Counted from the stretch's first letter, positions 12,001 to 24,265 are shown. The stretch is DNA of 64,000 nucleotides from Caenorhabditis elegans (GCF_000002985.6 NC_003282.8:13516001-13580000); one strand, 5' to 3'. A program made the numbers and translations. Notes: generated by a model from the letters alone, not told the origin.

Positions 12001-15000
12001 CCGTAGGCCTGCTATACCAGCCTGCTTGTACTGCCGGGTCAGAGCGCCGCAGGCGCTCTAAATCTACATTGTGTACTGCAGGGAGACAATAAATATTTTT
12101 AAAACAGTAAAAAAAAACACACAGGTTCGAGGCGAAGCCGAGAACCTGCGCCAGCTACCTAATCTGGTAGAGGAAGCAACGCAGGCCGCAGGCCTGCAGT
12201 GCGAGACCAAAAACATTGCCAAGCGCACGTTCGAGGCGAAGCCGAGAACCCGCGCCAGCTAGCGGACTCGCCCCATCCCCACCTCTACTAGCGGGCCCCA
12301 TAGGGCCCGCTAGTCGAACGAGGGCTGAGAAAAAATGCGAAAAATCGGTGTTTGCACACAATACACCGCATTTTACGACATTTTCTACTTGCTTTGTTTT
12401 CTTGTGTTTTTCACTGATTTTTCCCGTGTTTTCTTATTAAAACTGATAAATACATTTTTTTGTTAATGCTAAAATAATTTCCAGATGAAAAAATTGTGAA
12501 TTCAGCCGGCAAGTAGCGGTGAAAGTGGTCAATGTAATATGATGGATTACGGGAATAAAAAACCCAAACTTTTCCCCAAACATGATACATATGATGTTTA
12601 GATGCTAAAAGTACCTGATTTTCATAACGAGACCGCTGAAAAAGTTTTGAAGTTTTCAAAATTCAACTTTTTTGGTGAAAAAGTCGAGATTTTGGCACAA
12701 AATATTGAATTTTGAAAATCTAAAAACTTTTTTAGCTGTCTCGTTATGAAAATCAGGTACTTTCAGCATCTTAAAAGCATATATACCATGTTTCAGAAAA
12801 AGTTTAGTTTTGGTATTCCCGTAATCCATCATATTACAATGCCCACTTTCACTGCTACTTGCCGACTGAATTCACAATTTTTTCACTTGGAAATTGTTTT
12901 AGCATCTGCAAAAAATATTTATTTATTAGTTTTGATAAGAAAAAACGGAAAAAATCGGTGAAAAACGAAAGAAAACACGCAGAAAACAAAGCAAGATAAA
13001 TGGCCGCTGAAATTTGTCGGGGACTCGGCCATGGCCTAGAAACCTTTTTGCCTCGTCCCTCGTTCGAAAAAAGTTGCAGTGAGAGGGTGTGGAACAGAGA
13101 AGAATGCATGCGACGAGAGACGACGAAACGCACAAAAGAAAAAAGTTAGTGACTGATAAAAAGTGAATAAGTATTAATGCACACTTCTTCTCGGGGAGTA
13201 CACGAACCCTGCGTTAATCTACATGCTCCAATTCGTCCGACAAAACTCACGAATGAATTGAAATAGTGTCCGCCGGATCATGATATGACTGATATTGCAT
13301 CGGTGGTTTCTCCTGATACTGCCGGTCTGAGCGATACGAATTTACAGATTGTGGGCCTCCTGAAAATTGTTTTTCGATTTTGAAATTTGATTTAATTGAA
13401 ATTTCAAACCTTTTTGGAAATCATCGTACACATTTTCATCGTTGTACTTGTTGATGGGCTCCGGTGGCGATGGTTCTCTGTGAATCATTGGAAGACGGGC
13501 GGCCCAATAGCATTTGTTCATTAGATTTGTTGTAAATCCCAATGTGATCGGGTTTCTGAGTCGTTCGAATTCAAATACTTTCGATCTGAAAAAAAAAGAG
13601 TTGTTGGATTTGGAACAATATTTTGAAATTCATACTGCTCATTGTCCGACCCATAAATACTCGAATCAGCCACCACAATTCCCAGTTGGTCGTGTTCGTA
13701 GAATCGATTATTGTCTTCCGAATAGATCAGCTTTTCCGGCTTCATGATAAGATACGCTTTTACCTGAAAAAATGTGTTTTTTTGTTTTTTTTTCAATTTT
13801 AATGAAGCTAGAGAGTTCTATATCAGGTTTGCCGGGTTTTTTTTTGAAAAACTGAAAAACGAAAAATGATAGTTTTTCAGGTTTTTCAATTTTTCAAAAA
13901 ATAAAAATTGGGGTTAATTCGGCAAAAAAGTGCAATTTCCGTTTTTGAAAATCGAGCACCAAATTCGGTACTTTTTACGGAGAAACTGGGAAAAATGAGC
14001 CAAAAATTGAAAAATTTGGCGAAAAATTACCAAAAACTGTAAAATGTTGCCAAATATGTATGAGCAAATAATTTGGAAAATGGTGAAAAAAAAGGAAAAT
14101 TGTCATTTAATTTAAATGACAATTTTCTTCCATTTTTTGCTATTTTCCAAATTTTTTGTACAACATTTCACAGTTTTCGGTCAATTTTAGCCAAATTTTC
14201 CAATTTTCGGCTCATTTTTCCCAGTTTATCCGTTAAAGTTACCGAATATGGTGCTCGATTTTCAACAACAGAAATTGCACTTTTTCGACAAAATCTGACG
14301 TCACGTGGTGCCAGGCTTTCCCACTAAATACGGTCTGATCTACAAAAATGCGGGAATTTTTAGGCCAATATATGTGACGTCAGCACGTTCTTTATCATGT
14401 GAAATCAGTTGAGAACTCTGCGTCTATTCTCCCGCATTTTTTGTAGATCAACGTAGATCAAACCGAAATGAGACACTATAAGTGTCATTTTAGGGCATAA
14501 AATAGTCCTAATAATAGAAAATAATTGAGTTAAAATCGGCAAAAATAGGGCGTAAATAGGGGTTGCATTTTGAATGAGAAATACCGATTTTGGAGTGTTT
14601 TCAGAATTTTTCGGTATTGCAATATGCTGAAAACGAAATTTTTTTGTTTTTCGATTTTCCAATTTCTCGAATTCCTCAAAAAAAAAGAAAAAAAAAAGGA
14701 AAAAAAAATGTAGATCATACAATAAATCCGTTGTTCCGCCAGATAACAGTTGTGGACAATGAAGCAGGCTTCTCAGTCATTGAAGCACCAAGATTCTTTT
14801 GATCTTTAGTTCCTGGAGAAAGAATTCTGGAAATAAATTAGCCCATTAATTTCCAGTTTTCAATGAATTGAAAACTCACTCAACACGAATATTAACCAAA
14901 TCTCCAACACTCGGATATCCTCCATTTTGAGAAAATGTTGGTGTTGACTTGAAAACGACGTCTCCAAAGCACGTCCAAACACATCCAAAGTAATTTCCAC

Positions 15001-18000
15001 GCTTTTCCATATCAACTACTAAACCGGTTACGTGTGGTGTCGTCTGGAATTGGGAGGTAATTTTAATTGGGATGAAAGGTGCCGATTTTTCGATTTTTTA
15101 TTAAAATAAAATTTAAAAAAAAACCAAAATTTTAGATTTTTCAAAAATCGAAATTTTTTAGTTTTTTTTAGATTTTCAGATATTTCTAAATTTTGTTTAG
15201 ATTTTTGAAAAATTAGCTCGAAATTTTGGTCATTGTTCATCATTGTAGAAGAATTTTTTTTATGTTTTTGCACATTTTTGCACATTTTTTTCAAATTTTT
15301 TTTTGTAATTCTTTTTTTTTCAGTTTTGCACAGTTTTTTGCACATTTTTTGCATGAACATAAACAAAATTTGGCTTGAATTTTATTTTCAGCTGTTTTTC
15401 AAAGTTTTTTTCAAATATGCCCACAATTTTCGAAAAAGAGCCAAAAACATCTAGAAAATAGGTTGAAAAATAGAGCATAATTTTAAAAAAAAGTTTATAG
15501 CCTTTTTTCGCTTAAATTTTCAAATTCCGGGCAAAAAAATGACCTAGTTTTTCCAATTTTCATTTTTTTTTGTTTCAAATAGCATATATATCAGTGTAAT
15601 TTGCAGAAATTCAACCCAAAATTCTCACAAATCTCTTGGTACTGCCATGTTTAGAACCATTCCGTGGTTCATTTGGAAGCCGAGAGATACTTTTCGCGCC
15701 AAGACCATTTTTCCTGCTCAATTGATAAATGTTATCTTCATATTTTCCCATTACTTGCAAGTAATGATCCAAGTCATCGATGAATTGTCTTTTAAGTGGA
15801 GCTACTGCTTTGAAACATGCTTTCAGTGGATCACCGTATTGTACCCTGAAAAATCCAAAAATTAACTTTTTTTTTGCATTTTGCAGCATTATACAACATA
15901 AAAAACACGTTTTCAAGATTTAGTGGAAAACGAGATCTACGAAAATATGATCTACGAAAAGTGGATCTATCAAAACAAGATCTACATTTTCAGGATCTGG
16001 CGTGCCAACGGCGGTTTTCGCAGTTTTCTCGAAGAAAATCGAAACAACGATGCTCCAATATTATGCATCGCGCGTTGTTTAGCGTTTTCCAGAAGTTTTT
16101 TTTTCAAAAAAAGCTTTTCTGGACGCTAAACAACGCGCGATGCGTAATTGTTTTGGTAGATCTCCAAATTGTAGATCTTATTTTGGTAGATCTCCAAATT
16201 GTAGATCATGTTTTGGTAGATCTCCAAATTGTAGATATTGTTTTCGTAAATCTTCTTTCCGTAGATCTTGTTTCCGGGTAAATCTTGAAAACGTGATGCC
16301 TCCTCGCTTACATTGTAATCTGAGTACTGTAGACGGTTCCAAATTCAAAATCTCCAGTTATTCGAGGAATCTCCACAAATCCATATCGATCCGATACACC
16401 GACTTCCTTATTGTATGATTTGTGCTTTGGATTTGACGAGAAAATCACGTTTGCAGAGATCTTCGGAACATCATCAGACGAGAAAACTGCCCCCTCACAC
16501 TCTGAAACTCGTGCCGATTGAGTTTGAATCGACGTCTTTCCATAATTATTTCCAGCCGCTATGAACTGGAAAATTCCATATGGACGAAGTCTGCAAAGAG
16601 TTTTGATGACATTGAAAATTGGTGCTCGCCAACTAACGGAACGGTTACTCCAGCTGTGCAAATTGTCATAAGCTTCAACTGAGTCGTCTCGAAACCGACA
16701 CATTCGTCATTGTCCACGTTGAGCACAATTACAGAATGATCTACCCCGACTTTTGAAGACGAAATTGTGGACGAACTTGATTCGGACAGAGATTGGGGCA
16801 TTCTTCCAAATGTTCTGGAATTAATAAAAATATATGTTTCAAATTTTATCGTTTTATTGGACTCAAAATTGCATGAAAACACCGAATTTCTTAATGAAAC
16901 TTCTTGAAAACTTCTCTTTAAAAAATTTATGGCGGCTCAAAAAATGACTTTAAATTAGTTAAAATTTGAAATTTGACCAACTTGTCAAGTGGCTGGAAAC
17001 TGATTATTAATTATCATGAGTTTTCAACTCGATTTAGGTATTTTATTTTAAAAAAAAACCATCAAATCATGAGAATCCCTACAAAATCCCTGTGGCCCGA
17101 AATATCTCCTAGCAACTTCTTCCGTATCATTGAATAAAATAAAAATAAAAAATTTCGAAAATTAATTTCAGTGTTCAGCGCGCGCGAAAATTTATAACTT
17201 TAATTTTGCATGACGCGTCAAATCGAGAAGAGAGAAACGGGAGACGCAAAAAGGCCAAAATATGACATTTTTCGTGTTAAAACTTCACGTTTCGCGTCTC
17301 CCGTTTCTCTCATCTCGATTTGACGCGTCATGCTGAATTTAAGTTATTAATTTTCGCGCGAGTGCTACTGAAATTAATTCCCGAGATTTTTTATTTTCAT
17401 TTTATTCAATTGATACTGTAGAAGTCGCTAGGAGATATTTCGCGCCACAGGGATTTTGTAGGGATTCTCATGATTTGATGGTTAAAAAAAAACCTAAATC
17501 TAATTGAAAACTCACGATAATTAACTTATATAACCAAAATTAGACGGTGATTTCAAAAAAATTAGTTTCCAGCCGCTTGACAAGTCGGTCAAATTTCAAA
17601 TTTTAAAAATTTTTCGGCCATTTTTTGAGCCGTCATACTTTTTTTTGGATAAGTTTTGAAGAAGTTTCATCATGAAATTCGGTGTTTTCAGACAATTTTG
17701 AGTGCCTTTAAAATGATGAAAATTCGAAAAATTGGCAGTTCGTGGCATAAGCTGAGCTTAAACTTAAACTGAGCAAGGCCGGCCCAATAATCGGCTTTTT
17801 TATGAACTTTGCCTGTTTTTTGAGACAATTTACAGAAAAATCTCCAAAAATGAAAAAAATAGAAACCTTGATTTCACACAAAAGTTGTCAAATCTACGAA
17901 ACATTAAAATAACAAGAAATTCATAAATTTTCACATTTTTTGCTCAATTCTGATATTCTATTGATAAAAAATGGTTAAAATTCATTTCAAAAATCAAGCC

Positions 18001-21000
18001 CGTAAATCGACACAAGTGCTACAGTAGCCTTTTAAAGGATTACTGTAGTTTTCGCTACGAGATATTTTGCGCGTCAAATATGTTGCATAATACGCATTCT
18101 CAGAATTTTGTGTCTCCGTAATAGAATATTGAGACGATTTACAGCAAAATCTCCAAAAGTCAAAAAAAAAAGAAACCTCGATTTCACACAAAAGTTGTCA
18201 AATCTACGAAAAATTAAAATAATAGGAAATTCATAAATCAGGCAATTAATTCAGTTCACGCGTCCTTACTTTTTCGGTTTTTCCGAGTTTTCAGCTGAAT
18301 TGCTCTCGGACATTGTTTCCTCCGAGGAAGCTGAGCTCTCAATCTGTGGAAGAAACACAGAATCACTTTCCGACTGTGTTAGAGATTCATCATTCACTCC
18401 ATTTTCTTCAATTTTAGCTTCTTCCACTTCTGGATCCGCGGGCTCTTCGGCTGCTGCTACCGGCTCCAGCTCAACAGCAATCTCTTCAGGTGTCCAATCT
18501 TCCCATGTTCCTTGCAACTCTTCAAAATCATTCAATTTTCGAAGAAACGCTTCATTTTCTTCTCCGGTCAACTTTTCTCCAATATCAGATATTTTGAACA
18601 ATGGAACGTTGTTCGCCTCGCTGTCTATTATGTTACTGAAAAATTGAAATTTTTTTAATTAGAAAGGTTTTAAATAGTTTTAAAATGCTCAAAATAGCCC
18701 CAGAAGACAGAAATTTTGCTCCAGAAATCCAAAAAATATCAAACTTTCTCGATTTTTTTCGTTTTTCTCTGGTGCGTTTTCTGAATTTGAGACAAAATTC
18801 GCAATATTCGGCCATTTCTGAATTTTCCGTAAAAAATTGTTTTTTGGTGACAAATTGCTGAAATCTATGTTTTTTGTTGTGAAAATTCGGGAAAATTTGA
18901 GTCTCAAGTAAAAAATCTCAGAAAAAAAAATGTTTTGAATTGGAATTTTCAGTTATTTTGATTTGAAAAATAGCAATTTTGAGCAAAATTACTCAATTTC
19001 CATCGATTTTTCGGTAAAACACTAAAAATTCTCGAAATAGGGATAAATTCTAATTAAAATCTAAAATTTTACCAACTTTTTCTAAATTGTAGATGTTGAA
19101 AATTAATTTTCACCCAATTTCTCCACTGTTTGGCACAAAAAACTTGAAAAATTCTATTAAAGTTTCAGTACCAAAATCTGAGAAATATTTTTCAAATTAC
19201 TCCAAATTTTCCCCTGATTCCGAATATCTAATTGTAAATGAAAAAATTCAAAAAAAATTCCCTGATTTTATATTTCAGCTTGAAATCGCTTGTACACCCA
19301 TGGAAATTTTTCAAACGCCGAATTTTCGCGCCAGAGACGTCATGTATCGATTTACGAGATTTGTGTATATTTACGAGATTTTTAATCTTTATCAGATGCT
19401 AATTTCCGTTTTTCAACGAGTTTCCTTCATTTTCGTCGGTTTTTGTTAAAGATTTTTTTGAAAATGTGTTTTTAAGGTCAATTAAACGTTGTATTGCTAG
19501 TTCCTTGATAATATATTGTTTAATTGGCGTTAAAGGGGGAGTAGAGTTTGTGAGGAAATATATGTTTCTGACTCTAATTTTGCCCCTGATGCCGAATATC
19601 GATGTGAAAAAATTTAAAAAAATTTCCCTGATTTTATATTAATTTTTAAAATCCGAAAATCCATTGGATGCCACTATGTGAGTTTTCAAACGCAAAATTT
19701 TCCCGCCAGAGACGCCCCGCCCACGAAACCGTGCCGCACGTGTGGGTTTACGAGCTGAATATTTTCCTTCTATTTTTATTTGATTTTATACCGATTTTCG
19801 TTGATTTTTTTCATTTTTTTGGTGTTTTTTATTGAAAATTTTGTGATTTTCGTAAATTTATTCATATTTATTAATAAAAACAAAAACAATTCCATTAAAT
19901 ATCCCATTTTCAGCGCAAAATCGACTGGAGGCGAGGAAAATCGTCTGGAGATAGAACGGATCAACAAGATTATTATTATATCATTAATAATATTTATCAA
20001 TTTTCTTCTGAGAGTCTCATTGAGACTCTTATTTACGCCAAGAAATAAATTTAACATTAAAATTGTTCATTTTTGAAAAAAAAAATAATAAAAAAAACAC
20101 ATTTTTTGGAAAAAAAATTGTCCTCGAGGATCCTCCGGAGCGCGTCGAATCAATGTTTCCGGAACTCTGAAAATTAAATGTTTGTATTATTGCAGAACCC
20201 TTTTGTTATTGAGATTTATAAGATTACAGATGAGGATGAGGATGAAGATAGAAATTTGCCGACAACTTCGTCATGCCGCTGATTTTTTTTGATGTTCTAC
20301 GCTTAAATTTTCAGCGAACGAACTATGTTTTATATTTTGATTGTTTTTAAATAATATTTGCCATAAGAAATTCTCACTTTTCCAGGAAACGTCGTTTCGC
20401 CGCGATTTTCCTCGTCTCCAGTCGATTTTGCGCTGAAAATGGGATATTTAATGGAATTGTTTTTGTTTTTATTAATAAATAGGAATAAATTTACGAAAAT
20501 CACAAAATTTTCAATAAAAAACACCAAAAAAATGAGAAAAATCGACGAAAATCGGTATAAAATCAAATAAAAATAGAAGGAAAATATTCAGCTCGTAAAC
20601 CCACACGTGCGGCACGGTTTCGTGGGCGGGGCGTCTCTGGCGGGAAAATTTTGCGTTTGAAAACTCACATAGTGGCATCCAATGGATTTTCGGATTTTAA
20701 AAATTAATATAAAATCAGGGAAATTTTTTTAATTTCTTTCACATCGATATTCGGTATCAGGAGCACAATTAGAGTCAGAAACATATATTTCCTCACAAAC
20801 TCTACTCCCCCTTTAAAAACACCTTTTCAAAAAAAAAATGGCAAATACCGACGAAAACGAAGAAAACTCTTTGAAAAATGGAAATCAGCATCCGATAAAG
20901 ATTGAAAATCTCGTAAATATACACAAATCTCGTAAATCGACACATGACATCTCTGGCGCGAAAATTCGGCGTTTGAAAAATCTCATGGGTGAACAAGCGA

Positions 21001-24000
21001 TTTCAAGTTGAAATATAAAATCAGGAAAATTTTTTTGAATTTTTTCATTGAGATATTCGGAATCTGGGGAAAATTTGAAGTAATTTAAAAATATATTTCT
21101 CAGATTTCGGTACTGAAACTTTAATAGAATTTTTCAAGTTTTTTGTGCCAAACAGTGGAGAAATTGGGTGAAAATTAATTTTCGATAGCTACAATTTAGA
21201 AAAAGTTGGCAAAATTCTAGATTTTAATTAGAATTTATCCCTATTTCGAGTAAGAATGCGAATTTAAGTTTTTTTGTGAGGGTGATTTTCAGCCAAATTT
21301 AGCCGTTTTTTCAGGAGATTTCGCTCCACCAATTTCGATAAAAATACACACATTGCCAACTCCACTCTATACGTGACACCTCGTTCCATCGATTCTGCTG
21401 CAACATTAACTTTTCCAAATGTATCAGCAAATGCAACACTCTGAGGATAAGTAATGTGAGTTTCAATCGATGAACATGCCGCTTTTGCAGAGATCTGAAA
21501 ATATACCATTTTATATTGCTGAATATCGAAAAAAAAGAAGAAAGCTAACCAATAATTCGCCATTTTCAATTCTCGTCATCTCACATTCTCTGTATTCTAT
21601 AGCATCCGGCCGGGGATCAGGGAAATATGTATCATTTTCGTAGTTGTACTCGGTGAAAAGTATGAGTTGACCGGCTTTTGCTCTGAAAATTTGGAAATTA
21701 AAACTGAGGAACAGTTCAAAACGGTATTTTGAGTGGTAAAAACCTAAAATTCGAGGTTTTCGTGTGAAAATTCGAGAAAAATCATGGGAAATTTGATAAT
21801 TTTGCTCGAAAATGCTATTTTTTACATCAAATAACGCAAAAATTGGATTTCCTGGACTAAATAAACGAAAAATTCCGATTTTTCTGAAATACGCTCGAAA
21901 AATTGCTCTTTTCCAATTTAAAACATTTTTTCTGAGATCTTTTACAAAAAAATCCCGTTTTCAGCAATTTCTCACCTAAAAACTTGATTTTTTTGACGGA
22001 AAATTTAGAAATAGCCGAATATTTGAATTTAAAACCTATTTTTCTGTGAAAAAGTCTTAAAAAGCGCAAATTTCACAGAAAAATGCTTTAAAATTGGAGA
22101 AAGCTCACGAACAGCTCAAAACCACTTTTTAAGTGGTAAAAAAGAAAAAACCCCGGAAAAATCGGCGGAAACTGAGTAATTTTGCTCGAAATTGTAATTT
22201 TTAACTGAAAATCCCGATTTTTCAGTAAAAATTGCTCGTTTTCAATTTAAAACGCTCTTTTTCCGAGATTTTTCCCTTGAGACTCAAATTTTCCCGATTT
22301 CTCATGAAAAAACTTGATTTTTTAGGGAAAATTAAGAGATAGCAGAATATTTAAATTCAAAACCATTTTCTCTGTGAAAACGTCATATAAAAAACGCAAA
22401 CTTCACAGAAAAATGCTTCAAAATTGGCAATTTTGGCAAAATTTCGCCAAAAAACCCCGGATATTCGAGTTTTCCAGTTTTTTACTGTAAAAAATGATTT
22501 AAAACACGATTTTTCGATTAGAAATACATAAAATCTTACGGAGAGCCGACTGGAAGATGAACTTTTATTGAAGATTCCAATTGTTCAGAATAACAGATCG
22601 CAGAATTTGTCTCCTCGTTGTCAAATAGAATAATTGCGATCACTTGTGAATCGCTCATCTTTTTCGGTGATAACCTGTTAATTTCCATATTTTAAAGCGA
22701 ATCTTGAGGCACTTTTCGCGAGAAAAACTGAAGTTTATGTGTGTGTGTGAAGGGGATGCGCGTGGAAAATTCAAGGCTGTGGTCGTCTGCGTCTCGAAAA
22801 AAAGAAAAATATAAATATTTTAACTCTAAATACGAAATATTCCGCTTTTTGCGCCGAAAAACGCCTTCAAAACCAAATTTTTTTGAAAATACTCGATTTT
22901 TCATCAAATTTGACGAGTTTAGGATGGTAAAATCAGTAATATACAGCATTTTTTGTTGAAAAATCAGATTTCTCATTTGAAAAATGCGTTTAAAATATTA
23001 AAAAAACATCTTTCAAGATGAGAACAATCTGAAAAGGCAAAAAAAACAAAAACAAATCATCGTGTGCAAACACTGTGACGCAAAGTCACGGACAACTACT
23101 GTAGCCCACATGAAATTTTTATTAACATTTTCAGGTCTAGAATTCAGATAAATTCACGAAAGTCTATCAAAATTACCTTAATTCTTCAAGTCTGTTTTGC
23201 TCGAAAATTTCCAGTTTCATCATGGTGTCAGATGTGTCTTTGTTTGCCAAAAATTTGAGTCGCCCGGTCACTTTGAAAAGTGGATTTCCGCTTTCTTGGT
23301 AGTTTAGGTCATTTCTGCAATTAATGATCGACTTTTTGGATGATAACCCCTGAAAACGTACACATAAATGAACGCTTTATAAACTCCTGGTCCGGTAGGT
23401 GGAGAATCCGAACAATCAACGATTCCATACCAATCCGCGTACCCCAGATCTCTGTTATAGGTGAGATAGTTCGGATTGTCACCGAAAGCTATCCAGCTCT
23501 TGTAATATACGACCTGTTCATTTGTATGAGTGGGTAGGATTACACAATCTGCCGGTTCAGGTTCTTTGATGGTTGAGGTGCTGGCATCAATTTTCATTAC
23601 CCCATCTTCTGTCATCACCTCATTTTCGATGAAGGTCAGGAAAAAACCTGGCCGGGGCCTGAAAAATGATAAAAGTGCACGGCCATGTGTCGATTTACGC
23701 TGTATGTGTACTCCTCGTGGAGAACTGTTAATTTTTGCAGTAAAATTCTTGATTGTAGATCATTTCCGATAAATTGTTTTAAATTTCAGATTTAAATTGC
23801 TGATTAATATTTTATTTATCTTTTTTTTTCAATTTAAAGTGTAAGAAAAACGCGAAAAAATGGAGTACACAACGGTTCATCAATAGAGCGCGTTTAACAA
23901 CCTAAAATAATTAAAATTTAAATTTTTCCCAGAAGTGGGCAACAACTTGCCTACGTTTACGAAATAAATTAATAATTTTAAAAAGTGTTTAATTTAAAAA

Positions 24001-24265
24001 AAATTCAAACTCGACAATTTCCACTCAAAATCTGTAAAACCTTCTCCTCGAGGAGAACACTCGCTGCGTAAATCGACACATGGCCGTGTTAGAGTTTTTT
24101 CACGGCCATTCTTCTATCTCCACTCATAAAGGTGTGTTCAACTTACTCCAATTGTTGCTGCCCTTCGATGCGAGCCCAAAAGAACTCGTGGCTCTCCCTT
24201 TTAAAACAGCCAAAGACGTCATTTTCTTGATCATGGTGCAGGATGAGTACTCGGCAGGAGGACAT
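6095..24265 (-). CDS. rsd-2: RSD-2-like RNAi factor, 21 exons, 1319 aa
   Basis: RSD-2 is a nematode RNAi spreading-defective protein needed for small-RNA accumulation, especially in the germline. Exons: 24147-24265 (ATG 24263-24265), 23362-23658, 23177-23314, 22540-22674, 21550-21682, 21352-21494, 18270-18635, 16638-16814, 16312-16590, 15629-15845, 14880-15043, 14721-14826, 13636-13763, 13410-13585, 13251-13359, 10134-10289, 9979-10081, 9737-9913, 8357-8596, 6873-7433, 6095-6130. All junctions keep frame (3960 nt). No catalytic motif is visible. A beta-rich module recurs, each copy opening with a run like VLILHHD or VIVLNVDND and including a conserved Gly/Pro-Gly stretch, near residues 5, 187, 465 and 670. 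Residues about 323-443 are acidic; about 1122-1240 are Gln/Ser-rich; the C-terminus is helical. Introns 1, 6, 7, 12, 15 and 18 hold long inverted repeats. The symbol comes from remembered synteny with dcap-2 and the repeated motif, not a search. Confidence 0.85.
7560..8335. repeat. 26-base minisatellite built on CGGCAATTGCCG, rsd-2 intron 19
   Basis: About 25-30 imperfect copies of a unit such as CCGGCAATTGCCGGAAATTC plus TGAAAA. The self-complementary core CCGGCAATTGCCGG makes every unit palindromic. Long minus-strand open frames here (repeated FQNFRQLPV) only reflect the repeat. Confidence 0.9.
8712..9368. repeat. Inverted repeat (about 650 bases) in rsd-2 intron 18
   Basis: Left arm elements CCCCTGATTCCGAATATC, CGCTTGTACATCCATGAG and GAGACGAGCCATGTGTCG reappear in reverse order and complement at 9195-9350. 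Same family as 3690-4170 and 19027-21255. Confidence 0.85.
11926..12275. repeat. GC-rich tandem duplication with perfect palindromes
   Basis: A segment of 84-base period holds AGAGCGCCGCAGGCGCTCT at 11957-11975 and 12041-12059. A second pair containing TTCGAGGCGAAGCCGAGAAC lies at about 12124-12155 and 12229-12262; a third copy of that motif is at the right edge (63957-63983). Base composition is far from the AT-rich surroundings, which marks an inserted dispersed repeat. Confidence 0.8.
12378..12996. repeat. Inverted repeat (about 620 bases) in rsd-2 intron 15
   Basis: Arms include CGGCAAGTAGC, AATATGATGGATTACGGGAAT and CCTGATTTTCATAACGAGAC, each found again in reverse complement between 12735 and 12985. 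The loop is near 12680. Confidence 0.85.
13920..14292. repeat. Inverted repeat with perfect central palindrome, rsd-2 intron 12
   Basis: Outer arms pair AAAATCGAGCACCA with TGGTGCTCGATTTT. The centre at 14096-14127 is a palindrome around GTCATTTAATTTAAATGAC with no unpaired loop. Confidence 0.8.
14318..14495. repeat. Dispersed repeat with GTGACGTCAGCACGTTCT core
   Basis: Contains CAAAAAATGCGGGA-type ends, the TGACGTCAGCACGTTC core and CAAACCGAAATGAGACA. Related copies lie at 24337-24502, 26017-26110 and 37912-38095, so this is a common interspersed family. Confidence 0.75.
16065..16143. repeat. Near-perfect hairpin, about 36-base arms
   Basis: GCATCGCGCGTTGTTTAGCG pairs with CGCTAAACAACGCGCGATGC, and the inner stem pairs TTCCAGAAG with CTTTTCTGGA up to an A/T loop. 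It lies in rsd-2 intron 9. Confidence 0.85.
16149..16290. repeat. 30-base tandem repeat, about four copies
   Basis: TTTTGGTAGATCTCCAAATT recurs at 16151, 16181 and 16211, with a decayed fourth copy at about 16241. A reverse-oriented GATCTACGAAAA series lies at about 15930-15990, so the block is loosely palindromic around the 16065-16143 hairpin. Confidence 0.8.
16925..17700. repeat. Inverted repeat (about 770 bases) in rsd-2 intron 7
   Basis: Outer arms carry TGGCGGCTCAAAAAATGA and complement; inner arms pair AATCATGAGAATCCCTAC with its complement at 17458-17475. The core pairs GACGCGTCAAATCGAGA and GAAACGGGAGACGC with reverse complements. Solo right-arm fragments occur at about 28020-28140 and 28500-28680. 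Confidence 0.85.
19027..21255. repeat. 2.2 kb inverted repeat with about 0.9 kb arms, rsd-2 intron 6
   Basis: The left end ATTCTCGAAATAGGGATAAA pairs with TTTATCCCTATTTCGAGTAA at the right end. Matching continues inward through CCCAATTTCTCCACTGTTTG, ATTTTCGCGCCAGAGA, CAAACTCTACTCCCCCTTT and TCGACTGGAGGCGAGGAAAA with their complements. Arms are roughly 19027-19945 and 20395-21255, around a 450-base loop. No transposase frame is seen. Confidence 0.9.
23682..24086. repeat. Inverted repeat (about 400 bases) in rsd-2 intron 1
   Basis: CACGGCCATGTGTCGATTTACG at the left is answered by CGTAAATCGACACATGGCCGTG at the right, and CTCCTCGTGGAGAAC by its near complement at about 24042-24058. AT-rich loop. 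Confidence 0.85.

Larger units (their letters stand above)
10290..13250 (-). other. Large repeat-filled intron 15 of rsd-2
   Basis: No exon-like open frame is seen in these 2.96 kb. It holds a GAGAGAGAGAG run near 10325, AT-rich sequence, the GC-rich duplicated block at 11926-12275 and the inverted repeat at 12378-12996. The flanking exons join in frame across it (IHS then QDNHRP), supporting a single intron. Confidence 0.7.

Noticed and set aside
16591..16637. Readthrough of rsd-2 exon 8 across 16591-16637, or the later TTTTCCAG acceptor for exon 9
   Set aside because: Both alternatives give stops or break frame; the 47-base intron with the TTTGCAG acceptor keeps RPYGIFQF in frame.
22540..22674. 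ATG at 22656-22658 as the start of a separate shorter gene
   Set aside because: The exon continues upstream in frame to a good acceptor and joins exon 3 at 23177-23314, whose homologs in the paralog are joined to the same N-terminal exons. An internal start or alternative isoform remains possible.
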